64,000 nt of DNA from a bacterium (GCA_024276125.1 JAJRXT010000015.1:1-64000), one strand, 5' to 3'. Numbered from the stretch's first letter, positions 20,501 through 30,307 are shown. Notes: generated by a model from the letters alone, not told the origin. A program made the numbers and translations.

Positions 20501-23297
20501 GTTACAGTTAAGCAATAGTCATAGCTGGCTGGACAGTAGCGGTAATATTAGTAGTGTGGTTTGGGATAGTGTGATTAATACTAATGATAGACTTACTGTT
20601 ACTTTGAGTGGTGCAGCCGTAAAAGTGAGTAAAGCTACAATATATTTAGAAGGCGGTAATGTATCGGCAGCAGATGCTAGTAATTATTCAGCTACCTTAA
20701 CCAAAATTCCCAACGATGATCTAAACTTGTTGGGTCTATGGCATATGGATGAGGGTTCGGGGCAGATACAGGATTCTTCGGGGAATAATAATGCTAGCGA
20801 CTATAATACTGCTGCTTGGCAGGGTAATGATGGCGGTAAATGGGATAGTGTTGACCAGCAATTTATTAGTGGTGATCATTTAGGGTTTAGTGGCGCTAAG
20901 AATAAATATGTCGGCATACCGGATTCTTCAAGTCTACATTTTGGGGTTGATAGCTTTGGTGTTGTTTCTTGGTTAAAAGCCACTTCATTTTCTTCATTTG
21001 ATGCACCGGATTATATAAGATGGTTTGCTAAAAGTGGTTATTGCCGCTCTTGGCAGACTAGCCCTGCATGTACTTGGATTGCCGGCCAAATTAATAGTGA
21101 TGGTAGTGTGGAAGTTTGGGGACGTGGATATGCGGATGCGAATTTATTTAGTATTAGAACTCCTCCGGGTGTAATAACTTTAAATGAATGGTACCATGTA
21201 GCAGTAGTATTTGATAGAAATGCTTCCAAGGGATTTATATATGTAAATGGGGTAAACCAGAGTGGCGCCGGCGCTGATATTTCTAATTTAACCGGAAGTT
21301 TGGATGTTTCTGGTAAACCGTTAACCTTGAGCGCTGATTGGGGTGAATTTAGGGGAAATATGGATGAGGCGGCTATTTATAAGGGGGTTTTGTCGGAAGA
21401 AAAGATAAAAGCTTTGTATTACCGCCGCAGGTTTGCCGACCCACAGCCTACTTGGCAGATTGGCGTGCAAGAGTCTTCATTGCTTACCAGTTGGTCGAGC
21501 AGATGGCCGGTTACTATTACAGAAAATACAGGTACAATGTTATTTAGTCATCAAGTAGGTGAAATAGATATTCAGGGCAATAATCCAGCCCAGCCCAATT
21601 ATGTTGATTTCAACGTATTTAATACAGATTGCTCAGATGTTCGATTTACCGATTCTAATGGTTTGACATTCTTGCCGTTCTGGCGGCGCAGTTGGGATAA
21701 TGTAGGTAAAACGGCAAAATTGTGGGTATTAGTGCCTGTTATGGGAAGCAAGGCTATGGTGGCAACAGGTGATATTGTAACTCTTGACGGCAGCATAAAA
21801 GATGTGCTGGGCAGGAGTATGGTTGATTCTGTAATTATCAGCGGGACGTTTGGCAGTCTGGCGCCGTATACTCCGGTGAATGTCTCCCCGCCGGACGGGA
21901 TTTTCGATGTGCCGATAGCGCCGAGTTTGGAGTCATCAGCGTTTTCCGATCCGGATGTTACGGATTTACATCAGGCCTCTGAGTGGCAGATTGCTTCAAA
22001 TGCTGCTTTTACGACGATAGTATATGACAGCGGGGTTACAACCGACTTAGTCAGCCATACCATATCTTCTAGCCTGCTTTATTCAACGCAGTATTATTGG
22101 CGCGTTAGACATCAGGATAATCAGACCTACTGGTCGGATTATTCAGTACCGACTTCATTTACTACTACGGCTTTTGGTATGGCGGCTCACTGGATGTTTG
22201 ATGAGACTATCGGCAGTACGGCTTCTGATGATACTGCCAATAATAATGACGGGGTTTTAATGGGGCAACTTGAGCTAATTGAGGCTTGTGACAATGTTAC
22301 TGGTTGGGATGGAAATTTAGGTAGTCTGAGCTTAAATACAACTACCTATAATCAAGGTACGGGGGCTTTGAATCTGATAAAGACATCCGCCAGCAGCGCT
22401 GATTCCAGATACTGGAAAAATATCGCTACTACCAACAAGATGACCGATAAAATAATCAATATTATGTTGTATATTAAGGATGCTGCGACTTTGGCCAAAA
22501 TACAAAGGGTGCAGATTACGCTGCACGACAGTTATCTTGGCGGTACAGGCGGTTGGGCATGGGAGATTGGCAAGAACATTGATCATGTTGATGTGGTTGA
22601 AGGCTGGCAGGTACTGTCTTTTGATGTTAATAATCCTGATTATACCAGCGGTACGCCTGATCTTAATGCAGTAGGGGCGATTAGATTGGATGTGGATACG
22701 TATAATATTGGCGCTACTTATGCTGCCGGGGATGTAGTTATGGATTCATGGTTTGTTGGTAATTCCAGTTCAGGGCCTAATTGGGTAACTGGTAGGTATA
22801 ATAATGCGCTTAGTTTTAATGGTATCAGCAGCCGTCATAGTGTTCGGGTGGCTAATTCTGATACTTTGAATATACAGGGTGATTTTACAATTGAGGGCTG
22901 GATAAAAACCGCATCTCCATTGGAGGCGGGATATATTTTCTATAAATATGATGATAACTCGCCTTATGGAGGCTATGGGCTGCGTTTGAATGCGGATGGT
23001 ACTTTGAGTGCCAGAATTGGAGCTGCCTGGTATACTTCAAGCCTGACTGTTACGGCAGGTGTATGGACGCATGTCGGGGTGGCTGTGCTGGGGAATACCT
23101 TGACATTTTATGTGAACGCTGTTGCTGATACGCCGGTTGTTGTCTCTCCGGTTGGCAGCTGGGTTGGTAATGCGTATATCGGTTCTGGAGAAGATACTGG
23201 TTTCTTCCATGGAGTAATGGATGAGCTGGCGGTATATGACCGCGGTTTGACGGGAGTGGAAATAACGACCAGGTATAATATGCCGCCTATACCGTAG
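17502..23297 (+). CDS. Continuation of the giant protein in the same frame: tandem LamG units, recurring module, FN3-like segment, final LamG (the ORF track starts it at a GTG at 17820)
   Basis: 2076 and 17820 share a frame; the 17502-17819 interval is open (NGSDPIAGDGYDFYDELAVNHGYRGPNPEF...GTSSGF) and aligns with paralogous units at about 18590 and 19680. Confidence 0.85.
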   Translation, partial: NGSDPIAGDGYDFYDELAVNHGYRGPNPEFADSEDPSWIGGRLGDSAFSFDGASYRGDFAYIPPSVDLNLTNKLTIQTWFYGKTATFQDYPYEQHGISKIGTSSGFVFPYSDNNWETLSVKLYIEGTGWVTKTVNYSMVGEWHHLTMTYDNISTTSDNLSIYIDGELADSWVQTGEIRSNTLPIYLGTKSTPCSGYAKLICKLRGYLDEAVIYDRALSPEDIKNSYGTLLDSAVAYDASTHGNGIQTGDQVVIRFSGETNSLAIDNSNIDSVLFLSNGHSWLDSGGNLGSVTWSSIYTNNDTLTVNLIASNGVPTVVPRDLITLNQTIGSKIIDKNNNPIMDTVGIEGSFGFIPESAVMYLKLDENGNDPLTNDGFDFYDDTMKNNHGYLGVNPEDSPCRSDPAWVAGRVGTSALSFNQSAYPYNHAVVPNSESLNLSDAITIQAWISGEPSEFYGIPMQQHVVSKAGVASGYVFPFSTDNWQNLGAYLYLDTEGWVREDIVYNKVAEWHHLTMTYDSNISSNNLKIYMDGELSQSWNHTGKIVTNSLPINLGARPEGCTGDKIVCRFDGMLDEVIIYSRAITAAEVKSSYGSWLDTAVAEDSSGNGDGIQVQDKVVINFISETNGLAIDNTNIDSVLSLNNNHSWLDGNGQIYTTIWSQRDYPNDTLTVVLSDTNGAPSVAVRDIITLNQTSGFKIIGMGEPIMDSVVINGTFGVAYAGLVGHWRLDEGGNDPNPIDGFDFYDESPNNNHGYLGEAPGGTRSDPAWIAGKVGSHALDFNGMDYPFHFTNIPDSDSLDLTDKLTIQAWVYGKPATYKGVPHGQHVISKDAGNSGYVFPYTDDNWATLSARLYLENEGWVQINVPYNKPNEWHHMALTYDSTVVGTKNLKIYIDGELVNSWEKNNPVVPNSTELKFGIRPVDWTCGYNWRCTFNGSLDEVFIFSKALSDAEIKDFYGSSLLSATAFDTGINPGVQIGDTVVFSFSGTTNGYPIDSSNIDSVLQLSNSHSWLDSSGNISSVVWDSVINTNDRLTVTLSGAAVKVSKATIYLEGGNVSAADASNYSATLTKIPNDDLNLLGLWHMDEGSGQIQDSSGNNNASDYNTAAWQGNDGGKWDSVDQQFISGDHLGFSGAKNKYVGIPDSSSLHFGVDSFGVVSWLKATSFSSFDAPDYIRWFAKSGYCRSWQTSPACTWIAGQINSDGSVEVWGRGYADANLFSIRTPPGVITLNEWYHVAVVFDRNASKGFIYVNGVNQSGAGADISNLTGSLDVSGKPLTLSADWGEFRGNMDEAAIYKGVLSEEKIKALYYRRRFADPQPTWQIGVQESSLLTSWSSRWPVTITENTGTMLFSHQVGEIDIQGNNPAQPNYVDFNVFNTDCSDVRFTDSNGLTFLPFWRRSWDNVGKTAKLWVLVPVMGSKAMVATGDIVTLDGSIKDVLGRSMVDSVIISGTFGSLAPYTPVNVSPPDGIFDVPIAPSLESSAFSDPDVTDLHQASEWQIASNAAFTTIVYDSGVTTDLVSHTISSSLLYSTQYYWRVRHQDNQTYWSDYSVPTSFTTTAFGMAAHWMFDETIGSTASDDTANNNDGVLMGQLELIEACDNVTGWDGNLGSLSLNTTTYNQGTGALNLIKTSASSADSRYWKNIATTNKMTDKIINIMLYIKDAATLAKIQRVQITLHDSYLGGTGGWAWEIGKNIDHVDVVEGWQVLSFDVNNPDYTSGTPDLNAVGAIRLDVDTYNIGATYAAGDVVMDSWFVGNSSSGPNWVTGRYNNALSFNGISSRHSVRVANSDTLNIQGDFTIEGWIKTASPLEAGYIFYKYDDNSPYGGYGLRLNADGTLSARIGAAWYTSSLTVTAGVWTHVGVAVLGNTLTFYVNAVADTPVVVSPVGSWVGNAYIGSGEDTGFFHGVMDELAVYDRGLTGVEITTRYNMPPIP

Positions 23298-23384
23298 GGT
23301 CGAATTTGTTTATAAACTATATTTGGGGTTATTTGACTTTGGATGCTACGGGGGGATTGACGCTCAATATTGTTGACAGATCAG

Positions 23385-23470
23385 CTGTCATTCTGAATGA
23401 AGAAAAGCGGACTGAAGAATCTGCCCACGTATGCGAGTAGATTCTTCAGTCTTCGACCTCAGAATGACAA
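23385..23470. repeat. Repeat family A copy
   Basis: ctgtcattctgaatgaagaaaagcggactgaagaatctgcccacgtatgcgagtagattcttcagtcttcgacctcagaatgacaa. Confidence 0.85.
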
Positions 23471-23575
23471 TGAAAAAAAGCTGTTTTTTTAAGTATAATA
23501 AGCCCTTAAGTCAACATGATCCTGAAGATTGTTGACTTAAAAAGAATTGTAATTTTGAACTAAACGAAGTCCTTT

Positions 23576-23650
23576 ATTCTAGGATAAATTCCGTGAAGAA
23601 TCTGCCCCCACATGTTATGCTGGTAGATTCTAATCCTAAGAATAACAACG
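23576..23650. repeat. Degenerate repeat family A copy
   Basis: ccgtgaagaatctgcccccacatgttatgctggtagattctaatcctaagaataac. Confidence 0.6.
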
Positions 23651-23892
23651 AGCTTGTTTCAGGCTGAGATACCTCGACATACAATTGTTCTTGTTTTGTC
23701 ATTCCCTCGAAAGTGGGAATTCAATCTTTTCAATATATTATGGATTACTGTTTTTATGGGAAGGACATGAAATTTCAGTCATGATGGATGTGTATTATAT
23801 AATTCTTTTTCCATTGACTTTAAAAATTAAAAAATAGGCTTATCCTGAATTAGCGTCAGGGTTGTTCACTTCTACTGAAAAATGCTTATTTT

Positions 23893-23956
23893 CTGTCATT
23901 CTGAAGCGAAGAATCTCCTTGTTCACAAAAACAGTTGGATTCTTCGCTCCGCCTTG
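23893..23956. repeat. Repeat family A copy (short)
   Basis: ctgtcattctgaagcgaagaatctccttgttcacaaaaacagttggattcttcgctccgcc. Confidence 0.7.
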
Positions 23957-24028
23957 GAATTAGCGTACTTTATGAGTAAAGGTGTTTTTGTAAAGTACGT
24001 AAAAACTATAAGAACCACGATGTTATTA

Positions 24029-25363
24029 TTACAGACCGATTTCTGCCTGATTACCTACTATTACCAGAACATAGTCATCTGGATGCAGGTATTTGATGGC
24101 GGCTTGGTGGATTTTTTCTTTGGTTACTGTATTTATGTATTTGGGGAATTTTTCCAAATAATCCATTCCCAAGTTATGGTTTTCCATATAGGTTAGATAG
24201 GAGACTATTTTACTGTTAGTATCCAGTTTTAAGGGAAAGTTGCCGGTAATAAAGGCTTTAGCGGCTTGCAGCTCCTCATCTGTAATTGGTTTGTAAATAA
24301 TTTTCTTCATCTCTGCCAAAACAGATTTTACCACCTGTTTAGCGGATTCATTTTTGGTCTGAGCGATTATTTGAAAGCTGCCCGGCTGCCTATTGGCCAT
24401 AAAATAACTGCTGACACTGTAGGCTAAGCCTTGTTCATCTCTTATATTGGTTAATAATCTTGAAGAAAAACCGCCGCCGCCTAAAATATAATTCATAACA
24501 TAGCAGGCGTAATAATCAGGATTATTGCGGGCGATTCCCATGTGTCCCAGCATAACAGTAGCTTGTGTTAGCGGCTTGTCTATAAGCTGTCTGTTTACTC
24601 CCTTAATATCTCGAGCGTTATTTATTTCAGGAAAATCTATGGCTTTAGAGCCCCAGGATGATAAATATTTTTTTATCAGGTCTTTTGCCTCGGTCATAGT
24701 AATATCTCCGCCGATTACCATAACCGCATTATTAGGCCGGTAGTATTTTTGGTAGAAAAATTCTACGCTTTTTTTAGACAAATTGTTAACAGATTCACGA
24801 ACGCCTTCAGTAGGGTGCCAATATGGATGAGAGCCGAAGACTGATTTATAAAAAGCTTTAGCGCTTACCTGCCTGGGATCGTCTTCCTGCTGAATAATAT
24901 CTGCGGTAATCTCTTTTCGTTCTCTGGCTAATTAGTTTTCGGGGAATGTTGGATTAAGCAGAATATCGGACAATATATCAAAACCAACGGAAATATCCTT
25001 TTTTAGTATTTTTAGGTTTAATTGGGCAAAATCCGAACCGGTGGTATTGCTAAGCATTCCGCCTACAAAGTCTATTTCTTGGGAAATTTGTGTAAGGTTA
25101 CGTTTTTTAGTGCCCATACTTAAGCCGTTATTGGTTATATTAGCCAGTCCCTCCATACCGGGGGGATCATATATGGAGCCTGCCTTAAAGCTTAAAGATA
25201 CATTTACCATTGGCAGGGCATGTTTTTCCATAACAATAAGCACCATACCATTATCTAACACCTGACGCTCAGGCCTTAGAGCGGCTTCAAGTGAAAGAGG
25301 GACGGATAATATCAATAATAAAAAACAAATTAAATAAGAGTGTTTATTATGCTTATTTTGCAT
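24029..25363 (-). pseudogene. M16 family peptidase, non-catalytic-type paralog, interrupted by TAA at 24932-24934
   Basis: N-part MQNKHNKH...LLNPTFPEN* continues in the same frame as LARERKEITADIIQQEDDPRQVSAKAFYKSVFGSHPYWHPTEGVRESVNNLSKKSVEFFYQKYYRPNNAVMV; the HxxEH position reads NITNN. Confidence 0.85.
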
Positions 25364-26708
25364 GAGGGGCAGCCTCCTTGTTTTTGTTGTTTTCCGGTAC
25401 TAAAATTGCCACTGTACGGTTTTTGGGTATAAAGTATGTTTGCGCTACTCGTTTTATATCTTCCTTGGTTACTGTTCTTATGTTGGGTATAAAGTGTTCC
25501 AGATATGTTTTATGATTAGCGTTAATTGTTTCTAACATACCTATTTTCATAGCTTGATAAAAAATAGAATCCTGTTCAAAAATAAAAGACGCCTCCAATT
25601 GGTTTTTGGCTTTTTGCAGTTCTTCGTCGGTGATAAGATTATCCGCTAATTGTTTGATCTGTCCATAAAGCGCTTCTTCAAATTCCTGCGTGGTTTTTTC
25701 AGGTTGCAAGCCGCCGTAAAATATAAAGAGACCAGGCGATAGTTTGACGCCGTTATAATAGCCGCCGGCATATAGGGCGATACGTTTTTTATATACCAGT
25801 TCCTGATACAGCCTTGAGCTTTTACCGGCTGACAGGATATTTTGCAGGACTTCAAGCGCGTAATAATCAGGGTGCTTGAGATTAGGGACGTGATAACCGA
25901 TAGTTATAAAGGGTAGTTGGGCTAGTTTATTTATCTTTATTCTTTTTTCGCCTAATTGTTCGGGTTCGGTTAGAATGCGGCGCTTATAGGGCTTGCCCGC
26001 TGGAATAATACCAAAAGTTTTTTTTATCTCAGCGACAAGCGAAGCAGTATCAAAATCACCGACTACTACGATAATGGCATTACTGGGCACATAGTATTTT
26101 TTATAATGTTCTACTAAATCCTCATGTTTAAGGGAGTTTAGTTCGGTCATCCAGCCGATAATCGGCGAGCGATAGGGATGTACCTTAAAAGCTGAAGCAT
26201 ATAATTCCTCAAATACAACCGACGAGGGGTCATCGTCTGTGGAACTGCGCCGCTCTTCTTTTACCACATTTAATTCTAGGTCAAATTCTTTGGAGTCCAG
26301 CAGCAGATTTTTCATCCGGTCGGATTCCAGCGTTAGGGAAAGCCCGATGCGGTCACTGGCGAATTTTTCAAAATAAGCGGTATATTCTTTACTGGTAAAA
26401 GCGTTTTCCGTGCCGCCGGCTTTGGCTACCACGCGCGAGAATTCCCCTTTTGGATATTTAGAGGTTCCCTTAAACATCATATGTTCCATCAAATGAGTAA
26501 GCCCGCCTGTGCCGGAGTTCTCATCTATGGCGCCGAAGCGGTACCATATTTGAAAGGTTACTACCGGCGATTTTTTGTCTTCCAAGGTAATTATTTTAAG
26601 ACCATTATCCAGCGTAGTAACCTGGCTTTCTATCGCTTGAGCTGACAAGGGGAGAAGCGCTATAAAACAATAAACTAATAAAATCCTGAACCTCTTCATA
26701 ATAATCAC
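25353..26708 (-). CDS. M16 family zinc peptidase with HxxEH motif
   Basis: GGLTHLMEHMMFKGTSKYPKGEFSRVVAKAGGTENAFTSKEYTAYFE. Confidence 0.92.
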   Translation of the reverse strand: MIIMKRFRILLVYCFIALLPLSAQAIESQVTTLDNGLKIITLEDKKSPVVTFQIWYRFGAIDENSGTGGLTHLMEHMMFKGTSKYPKGEFSRVVAKAGGTENAFTSKEYTAYFEKFASDRIGLSLTLESDRMKNLLLDSKEFDLELNVVKEERRSSTDDDPSSVVFEELYASAFKVHPYRSPIIGWMTELNSLKHEDLVEHYKKYYVPSNAIIVVVGDFDTASLVAEIKKTFGIIPAGKPYKRRILTEPEQLGEKRIKINKLAQLPFITIGYHVPNLKHPDYYALEVLQNILSAGKSSRLYQELVYKKRIALYAGGYYNGVKLSPGLFIFYGGLQPEKTTQEFEEALYGQIKQLADNLITDEELQKAKNQLEASFIFEQDSIFYQAMKIGMLETINANHKTYLEHFIPNIRTVTKEDIKRVAQTYFIPKNRTVAILVPENNKNKEAAPHAK

Positions 26709-26771
26709 ACCTATATAAAAGATAATGAGTTTAAATTGAATAATTTAAAAAAAGAATAACATCTGCTATAG

Positions 26772-26968
26772 CTGTAGAGTGGATTAAGGGGCTTTTATAT
26801 AACCGAACACCAAAAAATGAGCAAATAACACAAAATGGTTAAAAGATTACCCCGAATCCACCACCTGGCAGCGGACAATGAAGGTGGGTCCGCAACAATT
26901 AATACAATATACACCTAAAAAGATATTGTTTAAACTCTTTCACAATACGGGCTTGACCCACCCTACGC
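26772..26968. repeat. Repeat family F copy (tagRGTGGATTAAGGGG...CCACCCTACGCC)
   Basis: tagagtggattaaggggctttt...ccccgaatccaccacctgg...gacccaccctacgcc; related copy at 61165-61296. Confidence 0.65.
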
Positions 26969-27257
26969 CAAAAAGCATACTTTGCGTAACATCAGTAATT
27001 AAAAAAAGGATAACATCTGATATATCATAAATCAAGTCGGCTTGACAAGATTAGGAAAAAACTTGAAAAAATATAGTATGTGTTATAATATATTTCAAAC
27101 TATAAAATTACTAAACTGTTTTTAAGGTGAAAAACCCCGCTTAAACAAGACGATATTAAAATAAAACATTGGTTTATTGTAGGGGTTAACGGCATTTGTT
27201 TAAACTTATTATTTATCAGAAATAACCGTCAGACTATAAAAAAAGAGGTCATAAATA

Positions 27258-27719
27258 ATGCAGCCTATTGATTTGAGTAAAACCTATAGCATACTAAAGT
27301 TGCATCAAGGCAAATCCGGCAGCCTTATTCCCATATTACAGGAAGTACAGGCGCAATACGGTTACTTGCCGGAGGAAGTTATGCAGTGTATTGCCGATAA
27401 ATTAAAAATACCGGCCAGCAAGGTATACGGAGTCGTCACCTTTTATGCTCAGTTTCGCATTAGCCCGCAAGGAAAAAATCTGCTTAAGGTCTGTTGCGGA
27501 ACGGCCTGTCATGTGCAAGGCGGCGGGCAGATATTAGAGAGCATAAAGGACGCTTTGGATTTACATAGCGCAGATACCACCACAGACGGTAAATTCACTT
27601 TGCAGGAGGTGGCCTGTTTGGGCTGCTGCGGTCTGGCGCCGGTGGTAACGTTAAATGAAGAGGTACATGCTAAAATAACCAATAAAAAAGTAAAAGAGAT
27701 TATAAATCATGCCAAATAA
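27258..27719 (+). CDS. NuoE-like thioredoxin-like 2Fe-2S subunit (NADH dehydrogenase / NAD-linked hydrogenase or formate dehydrogenase)
   Basis: VTFYAQFRISPQGKNLLKVCCGTACHVQGG...EVACLGCCGLAPVVTLN. Confidence 0.93.
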   Translation: MQPIDLSKTYSILKLHQGKSGSLIPILQEVQAQYGYLPEEVMQCIADKLKIPASKVYGVVTFYAQFRISPQGKNLLKVCCGTACHVQGGGQILESIKDALDLHSADTTTDGKFTLQEVACLGCCGLAPVVTLNEEVHAKITNKKVKEIINHAK

Positions 27720-29496
27720 TAATAATATTCCTAAAATTATGGTATGCCTGGGTACAGGCGGTATAGCGGCCGGCGCTCAGGAGGTGCTGACCGCCTTTAG
27801 TGAGGAGTTGGAGAGACACCGGATTTCCGGTCAGCTGGGTTCCCGTCCCTGCTCTGCTAAACAAACCGGATGCCGCGGCTTATGCGCTTTGGATGTGTTG
27901 GTTGATATTTACGTTCCCGGGCTAGGCACACATACTTATAGTATGGTTACTCCAGAGATGGCGCCTGAAATTGTAGAGCGGCACATTTTGGGACAAACCC
28001 CGGTGGAAAAATGGTTAGCCCCGCCCGCCTATCATCAATTCCATGACAAGCAGCAGCGCTTGGTAATGGCTCACTGCGGTATAATTGACCCGGAAGATAT
28101 TAATGATTACCTTGCCGTGGGCGGGTATACGGCTTTGCCCAAGGCGCTTGCTATGGAACCGGTAAAGGTGCTGGAGGAGGTAAAAAAATCCGGTCTGCGC
28201 GGCCGCGGAGGAGCGGGTTTTTCTACCGGCTTAAAATGGCAAATCTGCCGTCAGGCTGCGGGTGAGCAAAAGTATATTATCTGTAATGCCGATGAGGGCG
28301 ACCCCGGCGCCTTTATGGACAGAAGCGTGTTGGAGGGTGATCCGCATGTTGTATTAGAGGGTATGCTTATCGGCGCTTATGCAATTGGCGCCAATAAGGG
28401 ATACATATATTGTCGGGCTGAATATCCTTTGGCCCTAAAACGCCTGCGTATTGCTATGGATCAGGCCAGGCAGCGTAATCTGTTGGGTGATAATATTTTA
28501 GGCGCTGATTTTTGTTTTGATATAAAATTAAAGGAGGGCGCAGGAGCCTTTGTCTGCGGGGAGGAGACGGCGCTTATGGTCTCTATTGAGGGAAACAGGG
28601 GAATGCCCCGGCCAAGGCCGCCCTTTCCGGCTCAGCGGGGACTATGGAATAACCCTACCAATATAAATAATGTGGAGACCTGGGCAAATATACCGGTTAT
28701 AATACGTAATGGCGGGGACTGGTTTGCCGGCGCTGGTACGCAAAAAAGCAAAGGAACTAAAATTTTCGCCCTGACCGGCAATATAAAAAATACCGGTCTG
28801 ATTGAAGTGCCCATGGGGATTACCTTGCGCGAAATAGTAAAGGATATCGGAGGGGGCATTCCAAAGCGTAAAAAGTTCAAAGCGGCTCAATTGGGCGGTC
28901 CCTCTGGCGGTTGTATCCCTGCTCATCTGATGGATACGCCGATTGATTATGATTCACTGGTCAGCGCCGGCGCTATTATGGGTTCGGGCGGAGTGGTGAT
29001 TATGGATTCTTCCACTTGTATGGTGGATATGGCGCGCTATTTTCTGACCTTTACGCAGAATGAATCCTGCGGCAAGTGCGTTCCCTGCCGGGTGGGCGCC
29101 AAGCGTATGCTGGAGATATTACAGCGTATTACCGCAGGAGAGGGTAAGCCGAGCGATATTGATCTGTTGTGCGAAATGGCGCAGGAGATAAAGAAAACCT
29201 CGCTCTGCGGTCTGGGGCAGACGGCGCCCAATCCGGTATTATCGACCATCCGCTATTTTAAAGATGAATACGAGGCGCATATAAATGATAAAATCTGTCC
29301 GGTGGGTTGCTGCCCTTCGCTTATCCGCTTTACGGTTAATGATGACTTATGCAAAGCCTGCGGATTGTGCGCAAAGGAATGCCCGGCGGGCGCTATATCC
29401 GGCGGGGCGAAAAAGGTACCGGCTGCGATAGATAAAGATAAATGCACCAAATGCCGCGCCTGCATTGAAGTGTGTCCCTTTACTGCGATTTATTAG
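27709..29496 (+). CDS. NuoF-like FMN/NAD-binding subunit with C-terminal 2[4Fe-4S] ferredoxin domain
   Basis: GLRGRGGAGFSTGLKWQ; ICNADEGDPGAFMDRSVLEGDPH; ESCGKCVPCRVGAKRM; C-terminal CKACGLCAKECP / CTKCRACIEVCP. Confidence 0.95.
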   Translation: MPNNNNIPKIMVCLGTGGIAAGAQEVLTAFSEELERHRISGQLGSRPCSAKQTGCRGLCALDVLVDIYVPGLGTHTYSMVTPEMAPEIVERHILGQTPVEKWLAPPAYHQFHDKQQRLVMAHCGIIDPEDINDYLAVGGYTALPKALAMEPVKVLEEVKKSGLRGRGGAGFSTGLKWQICRQAAGEQKYIICNADEGDPGAFMDRSVLEGDPHVVLEGMLIGAYAIGANKGYIYCRAEYPLALKRLRIAMDQARQRNLLGDNILGADFCFDIKLKEGAGAFVCGEETALMVSIEGNRGMPRPRPPFPAQRGLWNNPTNINNVETWANIPVIIRNGGDWFAGAGTQKSKGTKIFALTGNIKNTGLIEVPMGITLREIVKDIGGGIPKRKKFKAAQLGGPSGGCIPAHLMDTPIDYDSLVSAGAIMGSGGVVIMDSSTCMVDMARYFLTFTQNESCGKCVPCRVGAKRMLEILQRITAGEGKPSDIDLLCEMAQEIKKTSLCGLGQTAPNPVLSTIRYFKDEYEAHINDKICPVGCCPSLIRFTVNDDLCKACGLCAKECPAGAISGGAKKVPAAIDKDKCTKCRACIEVCPFTAIY

Positions 29497-29561
29497 CTTG
29501 TAGAATATAGATCGGCATGGGGGAATAAGGCTATGGATACAGATATCTTGGGAATAGGGCT

Positions 29562-29909
29562 ATGAAATATTTGGCGGACTGGAACAAAGGTACTTTTAGT
29601 GAGCGGCGACTTTTGATGCGCTGCCGTAAAGAGGTGCAAAAAATTGCGCCTGCGGCAGATGTTATTCTTTATGGCTCACGTGCCAGAGGCGAGGCTGGCA
29701 TTGAATCAGACTATGATTTTCTGGTCTTGGTTAAACAAAAGTTGACCCGAAAATTGGAAGATAGTATACATCATACCTTATATGCTATTGAGCGGGAAAC
29801 CGATACGGTTTTAAGCGTGCAGGTGTTTGAATACCGGCAATGGCGTTCTTTGCGGTTTAAAATCACCCCTTTTTTTCGGAATGTCGAGCGTGAGGGGATA
29901 CGTGTATGA
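29562..29909 (+). CDS. MNT-type minimal nucleotidyltransferase (antitoxin-like)
   Basis: VILYGSRARGEAGIESDYDFLVL (GSxxxG..SDxD). Confidence 0.85.
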   Translation: MKYLADWNKGTFSERRLLMRCRKEVQKIAPAADVILYGSRARGEAGIESDYDFLVLVKQKLTRKLEDSIHHTLYAIERETDTVLSVQVFEYRQWRSLRFKITPFFRNVEREGIRV

Positions 29910-30307
29910 AGCCTGAAGAAGTAGAACTAATAAAATATAAATTAGCCCGGGCGCAGGAAACTTTGGATGAAGCCAGGTTGTTGCTGGATGCGGGACATAA
30001 TATTGCTACAGTAAACCGATTATACTATGCTTGTTTTTATGCAACACTGGCGCTGTTATTGACAGATGGTCTGTCTTCTTCAAAGCATGCCGGAATTCGC
30101 TCATTGTTTAATAGATACTGGATTAAAACCGGAAAACTGTCGGTAGCTTTTGGTAACCTCTATAATGACTTATTTGATCATCGTCAAAGGGGTGATTATG
30201 CTGATTTTATAAGCTTTGATACGGCGGATGTAAAAAAATGGCTTGAGGGAGCAGAGGATTTGATTAAGGCAATCTCTGGGAAGGTTGAAGCGAAAATATA
30301 TGCCTGA
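29906..30307 (+). CDS. HEPN domain protein, partner of the MNT gene
   Basis: ATGA overlap with the preceding MNT; KLARAQETLDEARLLLDAGHNIATVNRLYYACFYATLALL. Confidence 0.85.
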   Translation: MKPEEVELIKYKLARAQETLDEARLLLDAGHNIATVNRLYYACFYATLALLLTDGLSSSKHAGIRSLFNRYWIKTGKLSVAFGNLYNDLFDHRQRGDYADFISFDTADVKKWLEGAEDLIKAISGKVEAKIYA

